Positions 1-6,037 of a DNA stretch of 18,158 nt are shown here, piece after piece. Under the pieces are notes generated by a model that saw nothing but the letters and a program-made list of their open reading frames with translations, was not told where the DNA came from and ran no database searches. Numbering within the stretch: position 1 is the stretch's first letter; each line of letters starts with the position of its first letter. Both the position numbers and the translations under genes were made by a program. Origin of the DNA: Alloprevotella tannerae (lineage in GTDB: Bacteria > Bacteroidota > Bacteroidia > Bacteroidales > Bacteroidaceae); the NCBI GenBank assembly GCA_015259125.1, contig JABZGR010000038.1, positions 1 through 18,158 on the forward strand, in the 5' to 3' direction.

Positions 1-28
1 ACATTTTACGGGAAAGATTATGTAAACT

Positions 29-1078
29 AACGTGAGTTCGACGAATTCAGAACAATGCAAGCTGTGTATCAAAGGTTCTTTGTACATTGATGCACGGCTT
101 CTTTGGAAACAGACAATAGGCAGCAATAGCCCCTAATAAGTTGACGATGAAATTGTCAAAGCATCTATGTCTGGAGTGTTCCACTTGTGCAATGTTCTTA
201 AGTTCATCATTCACCGTTTCTATAATGGTTCTTTTTCTGAGTAAAAGTCTGTCTGAAACACTCATTAAAGCTCCTTTCATGTTACTTTTCAATTTGGTAA
301 TAAGTTGTATTCCGTCAACGAAAAGCCTTTGAAAGAGGTTCTTGCTGATGTACCCCTTGTCACCGAACAGCTTACCTTGTATGAACTCTATAAAAGCTTT
401 GTACTCCAAAGGCTTACGGTCATCAACATCTCCCGGCGTTATCATAAAGTTGAGAAGTTCTCCTTTCTCATTGCAAATCAAATGCAACTTGAAGCCAAAG
501 AACCAACCCATAGAACATTTTCCGCTTTGAGCTATGCCTTTGAAAACTTTGCGAATATGTATTCTCTGGTTCTTACAGACACGCAATGCTGTACTGTCAG
601 CAAAGCTTATGCCCGTGCATTTGCCCAAAAGGACCTTCTTGATAAACAAGGTTAAGGGTACGGCTACCTCCCTTTCCAATTCTACTAAACGGTTATAAGA
701 AACAACATTGGGAAACAGATGGCGAAGATGCTTGCATACTTTTTCAAGATAGAAATGTTTAAAGCAGCGATAACCGGAGTCGTGGAAAAGAATCATTATC
801 AGCATGACTTCTGCCTTTGACATCGTGGAACTTCGATGATATTTTCTTTTTCCGGCAGGTTTTAGCGTATACTTTGCCGTCATAGCATCAAAAAACTTGC
901 AGAAGTCGTCTGCCATACAAAATATTTCAGGAGTTTCCTTGAACGAAGTGAAAAACTTTAGCTTCGGTGATCATAGCGATTTTTGTTTGTAATTCTATGT
1001 ATATCAAAACCTTAAAATTACAACAAATTTCGCTAATCACCAAATTTATAGATACTTATAATTCGTCGAACTCACGTT
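29..1078 (-). mobile_element. IS982-family insertion sequence, apparently complete
   Basis: The two ends carry a perfect 19-bp inverted repeat: AACGTGAGTTCGACGAATT at 29-47 and its exact reverse complement at 1060-1078. It extends to 20 bp if T28/A1079 is counted. A single transposase gene fills the interior on the minus strand, and its stop codon (47-49) begins inside the left repeat. Length (about 1.05 kb), single-ORF organisation and transposase type fit the IS982 family. I see no convincing target-site duplication: the left flank reads GTAAACT and the right flank ATAATAAG. A second, truncated copy of the same end lies at 17897-18005. Confidence 0.88.
47..916 (-). CDS. IS982-family transposase (DDE)
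   Basis: This 289-residue protein should catalyse cut-and-paste movement of the surrounding element. The RNase H-like DDE core is visible. The first Asp is D107 in SFADST. The second is D186 in FGDKGYIS. The Glu is E233 in the block TIIETVNDELKN near the C-terminus. The segment GWFFGFKLHLICNEKGELL (about 137-155) followed by PGDVDDR is typical of IS982/IS4-like transposases. The N-terminal ~100 residues are basic and helical, as expected for the DNA-binding part. It starts at ATG 914-916 and no frameshift is apparent, so it may be active. About 140 bp of leader lie between the gene and the right inverted repeat. IS982 membership is by recognition of the motif layout, not by a search. Confidence 0.88.
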   Translation of the reverse strand: MADDFCKFFDAMTAKYTLKPAGKRKYHRSSTMSKAEVMLIMILFHDSGYRCFKHFYLEKVCKHLRHLFPNVVSYNRLVELEREVAVPLTLFIKKVLLGKCTGISFADSTALRVCKNQRIHIRKVFKGIAQSGKCSMGWFFGFKLHLICNEKGELLNFMITPGDVDDRKPLEYKAFIEFIQGKLFGDKGYISKNLFQRLFVDGIQLITKLKSNMKGALMSVSDRLLLRKRTIIETVNDELKNIAQVEHSRHRCFDNFIVNLLGAIAAYCLFPKKPCINVQRTFDTQLALF

Positions 1079-1387
1079 ATAATAAGTGCTAATGTGTTGA
1101 CTTTCTATGCTATTTCACCTTTTTGTATCTGTCGGTGGTGCGAGTTGCAGCTGATCTGGAAAGAGTAGGAGAGGATTGTGGAAGGTTGTCGGTCGTAAGC
1201 GTGAGTAAAGCAAGAAAAAATGCTGAATAATAACCTTTTTTCGTTTGGCTATGAGTTCGCTATTGCATCATTGGTGTGACTCCTTCGGAAAAAGTTTCGC
1301 GTTAGTGAGGCATATTATTGGCTTTTATGCCAAGAAGATAAAAAGAAAATTGTAATTTCGCCTCGAAAATAATTTAGAGATACCAAA
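1079..1387. other. Intergenic region between the IS and the DUF3127 gene
   Basis: About 310 bp without a credible gene; the only frames are very short (for example a 15-codon one near 1107). A small hairpin, TTGGC-TTTTAT-GCCAA, lies at 1318-1333. A weak -7-like box TAATTTCG occurs at 1353-1360, about 28 bp before the next ATG, without a clear -33 partner. It could be the promoter of the downstream gene. Confidence 0.4.
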
Positions 1388-1771
1388 ATGGAAATTACTG
1401 GTAAGATAATTGCAGCCCTTGAAGCGCGTGAAGGTGTATCAAAGCGCACGGGTAACAATTGGAAGTCACAAGAGTTTGTAATAGAGACGACAGATGGACA
1501 GTTTCCCCGCCATTGTGTCTTTCGCGTTTTTGGCGAGGATCGGTTGCGTCAATTTAATATACAGGTAGGACAGATGCTTACCGTGTCTTTTGACATTGAT
1601 GCCCACGAGTATCAAGGACGATGGTTTAACGATATCTCAGCTTGGCGCGTCCAAGCAGCGCAAATGCAAACCGCAGCACCTATGGCAACACAACCCGCCG
1701 CTCCGCAAACTGATGTTCCGGCTCCGACGGCTGTGCCTGAAGAAGACCCGACTGACGATCTGCCTTTCTAA
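1388..1771 (+). CDS. DUF3127 (OB-fold-like) protein with SSB-like acidic tail
   Basis: This 127-residue protein resembles the Bacteroidetes DUF3127 family. Residues 1-92 form a compact beta-rich domain: MEITGKIIAALEAREGVSKR at the start, then QEFVIETTDG, CVFRVFGEDRL and VSFDIDAHEYQGRWFNDISAWRV. That strand pattern suits a small OB fold. Residues ~93-118 are a low-complexity Ala/Pro/Gln/Thr linker. The protein ends in EEDPTDDLPF, close to the acidic C-terminal tip of bacterial single-stranded DNA-binding proteins (consensus DDDIPF), which recruits repair and replication proteins. I infer a single-stranded nucleic acid binding or partner-docking role; the sequence does not prove it. It starts at ATG 1388 and is followed by a terminator-like hairpin before mtgA. 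Confidence 0.85.
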   Translation: MEITGKIIAALEAREGVSKRTGNNWKSQEFVIETTDGQFPRHCVFRVFGEDRLRQFNIQVGQMLTVSFDIDAHEYQGRWFNDISAWRVQAAQMQTAAPMATQPAAPQTDVPAPTAVPEEDPTDDLPF

Positions 1772-1817
1772 ATGAACGATAAGACTTAAAAGTTTTTAGG
1801 GTTAAATACTTTTTGCT

Positions 1818-1862
1818 ATTCCTCTGCATTCCGAATTAAGAACGGAATAAGGAGGAATTTTT
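1818..1862 (+). terminator. Hairpin with T-tract before mtgA
   Basis: ATTCCTC (1818-1824) pairs with GAGGAAT (1852-1858), and inside it ATTCCG (1828-1833) pairs with CGGAAT (1843-1848), with a 3/3 internal loop. TTTTT follows at 1858-1862. The shape is a rho-independent terminator for the DUF3127 gene. Because mtgA starts only 15 bp later, it could instead act in the mtgA leader. Confidence 0.6.
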
Positions 1863-1877
1863 ATAAAGCCTGCTCTT

Positions 1878-2564
1878 ATGAAGTTTTTTAAGATACTGAA
1901 GTGGGTCCTTATCGGCTTCTTCTCAAGTACAGTTTTAGTCGTCTTGGCTTATCGTTGGCTCCCTGTCGAAGTCACGCCGCTGATGGTCATTCGTTGTGCG
2001 CAGCAGATGCAGCGCGGCGAGTCGCCTCGTTTGCTTCACCGATGGGTGCCGTTGGATAGTATGTCGGTATATATGCCCGTCGCAGTAATGGCTTCGGAAG
2101 ATCAAAATTTTCTTCACCATCATGGCTTTGACGTTAATGCGATTGCCGATGCGGCAAAAGAACAGATAAACGGCGGACGCCGGAGGGGTGGAAGTACCAT
2201 CAGTCAGCAGACGGCAAAGAATGTGTTTCTTTGGCCGGGCTCTACTTGGATACGCAAAGGATTTGAAGTCTACTTTACGCTGTTGATAGAGCTGTTGTGG
2301 TCAAAAGACCGCATTATGGAGGTATATTTGAATAGTATCGAAATGGGGAATGGTATTTATGGTGTAGAAGCTGTCGCACGTTGTAATTTTGATTGCCGTG
2401 CGAAGCAGTTACGTCGCTCTGATTGCGCATTGATAGCTGCGACGCTCCCCAATCCACTTCGTTTTGATTCGAAACGGCCCGGTTCTTATATGCGACAGCG
2501 ACAGCGTTGGATAGAGCGGCAAATGAAGCATATCGCCACATTGAACGACCGAAGAAATAAATAA
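1878..2564 (+). CDS. mtgA: Monofunctional peptidoglycan glycosyltransferase
   Basis: A GT51 enzyme that polymerises lipid II into glycan strands on the outer face of the inner membrane. It has 228 residues, close to the usual MtgA length, and no transpeptidase domain. A single N-terminal membrane anchor spans about residues 5-25. The catalytic Glu is E74 in SEDQNFLHHHGFD. The RRGGSTISQQTAKNVFLWPG block lies at about 102-121, and the second conserved Glu is E155 in NSIEMGNGIYGVEAVAR. The C-terminal LPNPLRFDSKRPGSYMRQRQ matches the family end. The protein lines up with E. coli MtgA over its whole catalytic part. It starts at ATG 1878 and is preceded by a T-tract hairpin. A near-consensus -7 box with one extra T (TACTTTTTG, 1807-1815) is its only promoter candidate. 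Confidence 0.93.
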   Translation: MKFFKILKWVLIGFFSSTVLVVLAYRWLPVEVTPLMVIRCAQQMQRGESPRLLHRWVPLDSMSVYMPVAVMASEDQNFLHHHGFDVNAIADAAKEQINGGRRRGGSTISQQTAKNVFLWPGSTWIRKGFEVYFTLLIELLWSKDRIMEVYLNSIEMGNGIYGVEAVARCNFDCRAKQLRRSDCALIAATLPNPLRFDSKRPGSYMRQRQRWIERQMKHIATLNDRRNK

Positions 2565-2566
2565 AA

Positions 2567-2598
2567 GTGCGAAGGCTTCCATTTGAGGCCGCTCGCAC
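2567..2598. terminator. Hairpin between convergent mtgA and cdd
   Basis: GTGCGA (2567-2572) pairs with TCGCAC (2593-2598), and GGCTTC (2574-2579) pairs with GAGGCC (2585-2590) including one G-T pair. The loop is five bases. Read on the minus strand, the stem is followed by TTTTATTTATT, so it suits termination of cdd transcription. On the plus strand it begins three bases after the mtgA stop, but the following CTTATAT is a poor T-tract. Confidence 0.6.
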
Positions 2599-2613
2599 CT
2601 TATATATAATGTG

Positions 2614-2645
2614 TAAAAGCGTGTAGAGGTAAGAAAGCTACACGC
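2614..2645 (-). terminator. cdd terminator
   Basis: A perfect 8-bp stem, GCGTGTAG (2619-2626) with CTACACGC (2638-2645), is followed on the minus strand by TTTTAC. It lies 12 bp beyond the cdd stop codon, the expected place for an intrinsic terminator. With the 2567-2598 hairpin it forms a double stop. Confidence 0.6.
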
Positions 2646-2657
2646 ATATTTCATAAG

Positions 2658-3140
2658 TTAAAGACTATCGCCATTAAACTGAAATGGTAGCAGACAAGCC
2701 ATCGTGTCGAAAGAGTAAATTTCTTTAGCCCCATATAGTATAACCTTATAAGGTTTTGTTTGTCGGTGCTCTACTTCGGCTAATACTTGGCGGCAAGCAC
2801 CGCAGGGAGAAATAGGGACATTGGTAAATGCTCCATTGCGCTTCTTCGCTGCAATGGCAATAGCGCTTACTGCTACGCCCGGATATTGAGCGTTGGCATA
2901 GAACATCGCACAACGTTCAGCACACGTGCCGGTCGTGAAAGAAGCATTTTCTTGATTGCTACCTTGGACAACTTTTCCGTTCTCAAGTAATACGGCTGCG
3001 CCGACGCAGAAATTTGAGTAGGGAGAGAAGCTCGTTTCCGTAGCATCTTTGGCTAAGTCGATGAGTTCTTTATCTTCGAGTGGCAATTCTGCTTCTGTTT
3101 GGTAAACCGTGAAGGTAATGTGCTGTTTTTTATCTTGCAT
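2658..3140 (-). CDS. cdd: Cytidine deaminase
   Basis: A cytoplasmic pyrimidine-salvage enzyme that deaminates cytidine and deoxycytidine to uridine and deoxyuridine. It has 160 residues, slightly longer than the usual ~130 of the homotetrameric class because of an N-terminal extension of about 20 residues. The zinc site is complete: C73 and catalytic E75 in TGTCAERCAMF, and C113 and C116 in SPCGACRQVLAE. The substrate-binding segment SFSPYSNFCVGAAVL (about 37-51) is also present. It starts at ATG 3138-3140. A promoter-like pair lies just upstream, and two hairpins lie downstream, so it looks like a one-gene transcription unit. Confidence 0.94.
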   Translation of the reverse strand: MQDKKQHITFTVYQTEAELPLEDKELIDLAKDATETSFSPYSNFCVGAAVLLENGKVVQGSNQENASFTTGTCAERCAMFYANAQYPGVAVSAIAIAAKKRNGAFTNVPISPCGACRQVLAEVEHRQTKPYKVILYGAKEIYSFDTMACLLPFQFNGDSL

Positions 3141-3166
3141 GATCGTGTAGTTTAGATACGAGGGTG

Positions 3167-3197
3167 TAAAATTAGCGCATATATTTCGTTATAACAA
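3167..3197 (-). promoter_or_regulatory. Candidate cdd promoter
   Basis: On the minus strand a -33-like TTG (3195-3197) and a -7-like TAATTTTA (3167-3174) are separated by 20 bp, the spacing of Bacteroidetes housekeeping promoters (TTTG - 19 to 21 - TAnnTTTG). The -7 box differs from consensus at its last base. Its upstream edge is about 27 bp before the cdd ATG. Confidence 0.45.
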
Positions 3198-3231
3198 CAG
3201 TTTATGGATATAAGAACGCCAAGTGAACTAA

Positions 3232-3269
3232 GCAGATTGTAGTGGAAAATACTAAATCTGCCACTTTTT
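3232..3269 (+). terminator. Terminator-like hairpin in the cdd/small-gene gap
   Basis: GCAGATT (3232-3238) pairs with AATCTGC (3255-3261), and CACTTTTTT follows on the plus strand. An alternative smaller stem, AGTGG with CCACT (3241-3245 with 3261-3265), uses overlapping bases. No plus-strand gene lies directly upstream, so its job is unclear; it could insulate the next gene. Confidence 0.35.
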
Positions 3270-3314
3270 TGTCGGAATAAAGTGTTCGCTTCGCTCTATT
3301 AGGTGCTCTTTGCG

Positions 3315-3322
3315 TAATTTTG
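3315..3322 (+). promoter_or_regulatory. -7 box of the small gene
   Basis: TAATTTTG fits the Bacteroidetes -7 consensus TAnnTTTG exactly. A -33 match is weak (TTCG at 3290-3293, 21 bp upstream). Transcription would start near 3328, giving a leader of about 50 nt before the ATG at 3381. Confidence 0.45.
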
Positions 3323-3351
3323 CATCGATAAAACAAGTAAAAATGCATAAC

Positions 3352-3371
3352 GGTCGTCCAAACGGGACACC
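3352..3371 (+). promoter_or_regulatory. Leader hairpin before the small gene
   Basis: GGT (3352-3354) and GTCC (3356-3359) pair with GGAC (3365-3368) and ACC (3369-3371), leaving one bulged C and a five-base loop. The hairpin ends nine bases before the ATG at 3381. It sits inside a possible 10-codon leader frame (3343-3375), so translation of that frame would melt it. Confidence 0.35.
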
Positions 3372-3380
3372 ATAACACAG

Positions 3381-3521
3381 ATGATTATGAAAGAGAAAAA
3401 TTTGATTAAATCTTTGGAGTATCGCATCAAGCGATACCAGTCTGTAGGTAATGGCCCTATGTGTCAGAATTTACGCTATGAACTTGGGAAACTACTATCA
3501 GCAAATGATATGACAGATTAA
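3381..3521 (+). CDS. Unrecognised 46-residue basic protein
   Basis: A short open frame starts at ATG 3381 (a second ATG is at 3387) and ends with TAA at 3519-3521. The product is small, lysine/arginine rich and mostly helix-forming. It contains EKNLIKSLEYRIKRYQSVG, two Cys/Met-containing turns in GNGPMCQNLRYELG and the ending LLSANDMTD. I do not recognise a family. A consensus -7 box, a leader hairpin and a strong terminator 33 bp downstream bracket it as a self-contained unit, which is the main reason to call it a gene. It could be a small regulatory or RNA-binding protein, or the region may encode a structured RNA in which this frame is incidental. Confidence 0.55.
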   Translation: MIMKEKNLIKSLEYRIKRYQSVGNGPMCQNLRYELGKLLSANDMTD

Positions 3522-3553
3522 GGATAAGAAAATATTAAGTGGTTATTGGTACT

Positions 3554-3589
3554 CGCTCTACCTCCTTTTGTGGGAGATAGGGCGTTTTT
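3554..3589 (+). terminator. Strong intrinsic terminator of the small gene
   Basis: The arm CGCTCTACCTCC (3554-3565) pairs with GGGAGATAGGGCG (3572-3584) at 11 of 12 positions including one G-T pair. TTTTT follows at 3585-3589. It ends 32 bp before the stop of the convergent HAD phosphatase gene. Confidence 0.8.
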
Positions 3590-3621
3590 CGTTGTTAAAT
3601 CCATTTTGAAGCAACTATACG

Positions 3622-4275
3622 TTATAATTCTAGCGCTAGTCGACCAACTTCTTCAAAATTATCAATGATAAATTCTGGTTGAGCTGAGTTGAGTTGTTCT
3701 GCTGATTGATTGCCATAAGTGACAGCACAGGTATGACAATTGGCGCCTTGGCCCATTATAATGTCATATGTAGCATCGCCTACGACAAGCGCCTCATGAG
3801 CTGCCGTTTGAGTTACGTCTAAAATGTGTAAAACCATATCCGGTGCTGGCTTTTGATGCTTCACAGTCTCTAAACCACAAAGTAAATCGAAGCATTCTCG
3901 AATATTAGTTAACCCGAGTAAGTGCTCTTGAGAAGCAACCATACGGCTTGAAGCCGTTATGATTTTAATAGAAGACTCAGAGCGCAGTTGACGCAAAGTA
4001 GCCTCTACCTTTGGGAAGAGCCTGAATGTTTGTTCTGCTATCGGGTCAAAAAGGCGTTTATAGGTGTCAAAACCGGTTTGCGCCATCGCTTCATCTTTAA
4101 TGCCTGGATATCGAAGGAACATATCTTTTAGTGGGAGACCAATCAGGCTGCGAATAAAATCGTCTGAAGGTTGTGGGAGTCCCATTTCTTGCAAGGCCGC
4201 ATGCGTTGTGGAAAGTATGGATGTTTGGGTATCTGCCAGTGTCCCGTCAAAATCTAATATGAGTGTCCGGATCAT
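3622..4275 (-). CDS. HAD-superfamily phosphatase, phosphoglycolate phosphatase-like
   Basis: A 217-residue haloacid-dehalogenase hydrolase. All four motifs are present: I, DFDGTLADT with nucleophile D8 and acid/base D10; II, T107 in IKIITASS; III, K142 in KHQKPAPD; IV, VVGDATYDI with D167 and D171. A helical cap domain lies at about residues 17-85, inserted after motif I as in the phosphoglycolate phosphatase/beta-phosphoglucomutase group. It therefore probably acts on a small cytoplasmic phosphate ester, but the substrate cannot be read from the sequence. It starts at ATG 4273-4275. The gene lies 42 bp downstream of a secreted-protein gene on the same strand, with no promoter visible between, so the two may be co-transcribed. 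The stop is near 3622, convergent with the small gene. Confidence 0.88.
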   Translation of the reverse strand: MIRTLILDFDGTLADTQTSILSTTHAALQEMGLPQPSDDFIRSLIGLPLKDMFLRYPGIKDEAMAQTGFDTYKRLFDPIAEQTFRLFPKVEATLRQLRSESSIKIITASSRMVASQEHLLGLTNIRECFDLLCGLETVKHQKPAPDMVLHILDVTQTAAHEALVVGDATYDIIMGQGANCHTCAVTYGNQSAEQLNSAQPEFIIDNFEEVGRLALEL

Positions 4276-4298
4276 AGTTTTGAATTTGAAATGTTTAT

Positions 4299-4314
4299 TT
4301 TAGCAGTGGCTAAA
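4299..4314. repeat. Small hairpin between the secreted protein and HAD genes
   Basis: TTTAGC (4299-4304) and GCTAAA (4309-4314) form a perfect 6-bp stem with a four-base loop, immediately after the stop of the 4318 gene. There is no T-tract on either strand, so it is a weak terminator at best; it may be an RNA-stability element. Confidence 0.35.
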
Positions 4315-4317
4315 AGG

Positions 4318-4989
4318 CTAATTCAACTTTATTCCATATTGTTTCAACATAAAGGCTTGATGTTCGGTTATCGTTTCACGGCGATATTCCATGTGCCAGT
4401 CATTTTTCCTAACATAGGCTAAGTATGATAGCTTCAAAACAACATCAAGTTTAGTGTCTGTAAGCTCTTTTATATCTAAAACGGTCTCACCATCTCCCCT
4501 TCCAAAATAACCATCTTCTGCTGGATAAAAATAAGAAAATTTTACCAATACGTATCCCCAATAAGGGTCTATGCGATAGGATTCTAATACTACAGATGAA
4601 TGACCTTTAAGCTGTCTATCAGGAGAAAAATATAAGGTGTTCCCATTTGTCGTAGATATCCAACGGCCTAACAGTTGTGTTAAGTTTACATAAGAGAACA
4701 AACATGATGGATAGTTGGTGGTATGTATTATAATAGCAAAGCGGTTTTTGGGGCGTAAGTCACCTATACGATACGTGTTGTTATTTTGTCGAGAAGGTAG
4801 GGATAGTGTAAGTGTATCTTGTTCGTCTGTAACAAAAACTAGTGTAGAGTCTTGCCTCGTAATTAACGTAGCGTATGTAGAAAAATGATCGACTCTTTCG
4901 TTTGCAGATGCTCGCGCTTCTTGTGCCTTGACGGGCAATATTAATAAGAAAAAAAATATTGTTAGTATATGGTGTCTTATTCCTGTCAT
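4318..4989 (-). CDS. Secreted protein of unknown function
   Basis: I do not recognise this 223-residue protein. The chosen start is ATG 4987-4989. It gives a clean signal peptide: MTGIRHH, a hydrophobic run of about residues 8-20, then VKA before QEARAS as the likely cleavage site. The frame stays open upstream to a GTG at 5133, but that extension contains a perfect -7 box and would bury the signal peptide, so I reject it. The mature protein is beta-rich and aromatic. A stretch beginning LTQLLGRWISTTNGNTLYFS resembles the opening strand of lipocalin-like folds (the LxGxW theme), but this is only a resemblance. It is divergent from the DUF3256 gene, another secreted protein, and 42 bp upstream of the HAD phosphatase gene. 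Confidence 0.75.
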   Translation of the reverse strand: MTGIRHHILTIFFFLLILPVKAQEARASANERVDHFSTYATLITRQDSTLVFVTDEQDTLTLSLPSRQNNNTYRIGDLRPKNRFAIIIHTTNYPSCLFSYVNLTQLLGRWISTTNGNTLYFSPDRQLKGHSSVVLESYRIDPYWGYVLVKFSYFYPAEDGYFGRGDGETVLDIKELTDTKLDVVLKLSYLAYVRKNDWHMEYRRETITEHQAFMLKQYGIKLN

Positions 4990-5012
4990 TATAGTTTGGA
5001 TCTTAGTTGATG

Positions 5013-5020
5013 CAAAGATA
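5013..5020 (-). promoter_or_regulatory. -7 box of the secreted-protein gene
   Basis: On the minus strand TATCTTTG, followed by C, matches TAnnTTTG perfectly. It lies 24 bp upstream of ATG 4989, predicting a leader of roughly 15-20 nt. No clear TTTG is seen 19-21 bp upstream. The box decides in favour of the 4989 start. Confidence 0.6.
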
Positions 5021-5204
5021 TGAATTCTGGTTGGCTTCTTTAAGGCTTGTATGCTTGCTTTTTTATTAAAGATAGATTCTGAATTTTGAATAGTTTTCTT
5101 TGCGAGGAAACATGCTAGCTTATATATTTTCACAGCAGACTATTCGTTAGTTGTAACAAGCTAATTTTTTGTAGAAAGGCGATGTAATTCTATTTGGATT
5201 TGTG

Positions 5205-5212
5205 TACTTTTG
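5205..5212 (+). promoter_or_regulatory. -7 box directly before the DUF3256 gene
   Basis: TACTTTTG, followed by C, matches TAnnTTTG perfectly and ends only five bases before ATG 5218. If used, transcription would begin at or within a couple of bases of the start codon. A -33 match at the usual distance is not evident. Confidence 0.5.
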
Positions 5213-5217
5213 CAACT

Positions 5218-5856
5218 ATGATAAAGAAACTTACTGCTACTTGTTGCTTCACATTTTGTTTGATTGCCAAAATCATTGCAAATCCTATTGATTCTGTGTT
5301 TGTACACGTTCCTACAGATATCTTACCAATACTTGATATAGATGCTCGCTTGGATATGATAGATCTGTATAACTATAATATGAAGGCCGAGGCATATAAT
5401 ATATATGGCGGTAAATCTGTGATGACACAAAAGACAGATTCGATGTTTTCTATTTCCCTGACGGAGAGCAGTCGCTGGGATTTGGCTTTATTGCCGCAAA
5501 GCGAAGATACAATCTTCGCTGTTATTTATACCCTTCTTTCTCCAGCAGAGAGTAGCCGGATTGTTTTATACGATGTAGATTGGCAACCTTTGGCTTATCA
5601 GTTTCAGCTTCCAAACATTGAAAAGTTTTTTCGCGAACCTTATCCTTTTTCACCAGAGCGTATGGAGACCTTAAAACAAGATCTAAAATTATGTTCTGTA
5701 TCGCTCTCCTTTTCTCCGCAGACGCGCGCTTTGATAGCTCAGGTCTCGACAATAAACGCGCCAGGAGATGATTGGGCTGATTTGAAGACCTTGTTGTTCT
5801 CGCTTCGTTATGCTTGGACCGGAGATGCATTCCAATTATCACCCTCTATAGAGTAG
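5218..5856 (+). CDS. Secreted DUF3256-family protein
   Basis: This 212-residue protein has a signal peptide: MIKKL, a hydrophobic/Cys-rich core, then a likely cleavage around IIAN-PIDS. The mature part begins DSVFVHVPTDILPILDIDAR, followed by LDMIDLYNYNMKAEAYNIYGGKS. This is the characteristic opening of the Bacteroidales DUF3256 family, whose function is unknown. The rest alternates short beta strands (FSISLTESSRWDLALLP, IFAVIYTLLS) with a C-terminal LRYAWTGDAFQ. I use the first ATG (5218); an upstream in-frame TTG at 5194 would put the promoter box inside the gene and spoil the signal peptide. It is divergent from the secreted protein at 4318-4989. It is probably periplasmic or surface-exposed; no catalytic motif is visible. 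Confidence 0.82.
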   Translation: MIKKLTATCCFTFCLIAKIIANPIDSVFVHVPTDILPILDIDARLDMIDLYNYNMKAEAYNIYGGKSVMTQKTDSMFSISLTESSRWDLALLPQSEDTIFAVIYTLLSPAESSRIVLYDVDWQPLAYQFQLPNIEKFFREPYPFSPERMETLKQDLKLCSVSLSFSPQTRALIAQVSTINAPGDDWADLKTLLFSLRYAWTGDAFQLSPSIE

Positions 5857-5900
5857 ATTTAGTCGTTAATCACGCAATACAAAATTGGCAAAAAAAGATG

Positions 5901-5927
5901 TGAATCTTTAATATTGTCAAAGATTCA
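5901..5927. repeat. Inverted repeat between DUF3256 gene and fba
   Basis: TGAATCTTT (5901-5909) and AAAGATTCA (5919-5927) form a perfect 9-bp, A/T-rich stem with a nine-base loop, 45 bp after the DUF3256 stop. No T-tract follows on the plus strand; on the minus strand CATCTTTTTTTG follows. It may be a weak terminator. Confidence 0.4.
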
Positions 5928-5989
5928 TGATGATTTATGCTAGACTAAAAAAAAGGAGCTTTTGATTACGCATTCTCCTATAAAAACGC

Positions 5990-5997
5990 TATCTTTG
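5990..5997 (+). promoter_or_regulatory. -7 box of fba
   Basis: TATCTTTG, followed by C, matches TAnnTTTG perfectly, 40 bp before the fba ATG. A TTTG occurs at 5961-5964, but the 25-bp spacing is longer than the usual 19-21, so the -33 element is uncertain. Confidence 0.6.
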
Positions 5998-6037
5998 CGA
6001 GTAATTGAAAGAACAAACTACTTAAACATATTTTGTT

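Noticed and set aside
305..655. Plus-strand frame of 116 codons inside the IS
   Set aside because: It is antisense to the transposase, whose DDE motifs are intact; the frame shows no domain of its own.
4990..5133. N-terminal extension of the secreted protein to a GTG at 5133
   Set aside because: It contains a perfect -7 promoter box and would place the signal peptide in the middle of the protein.
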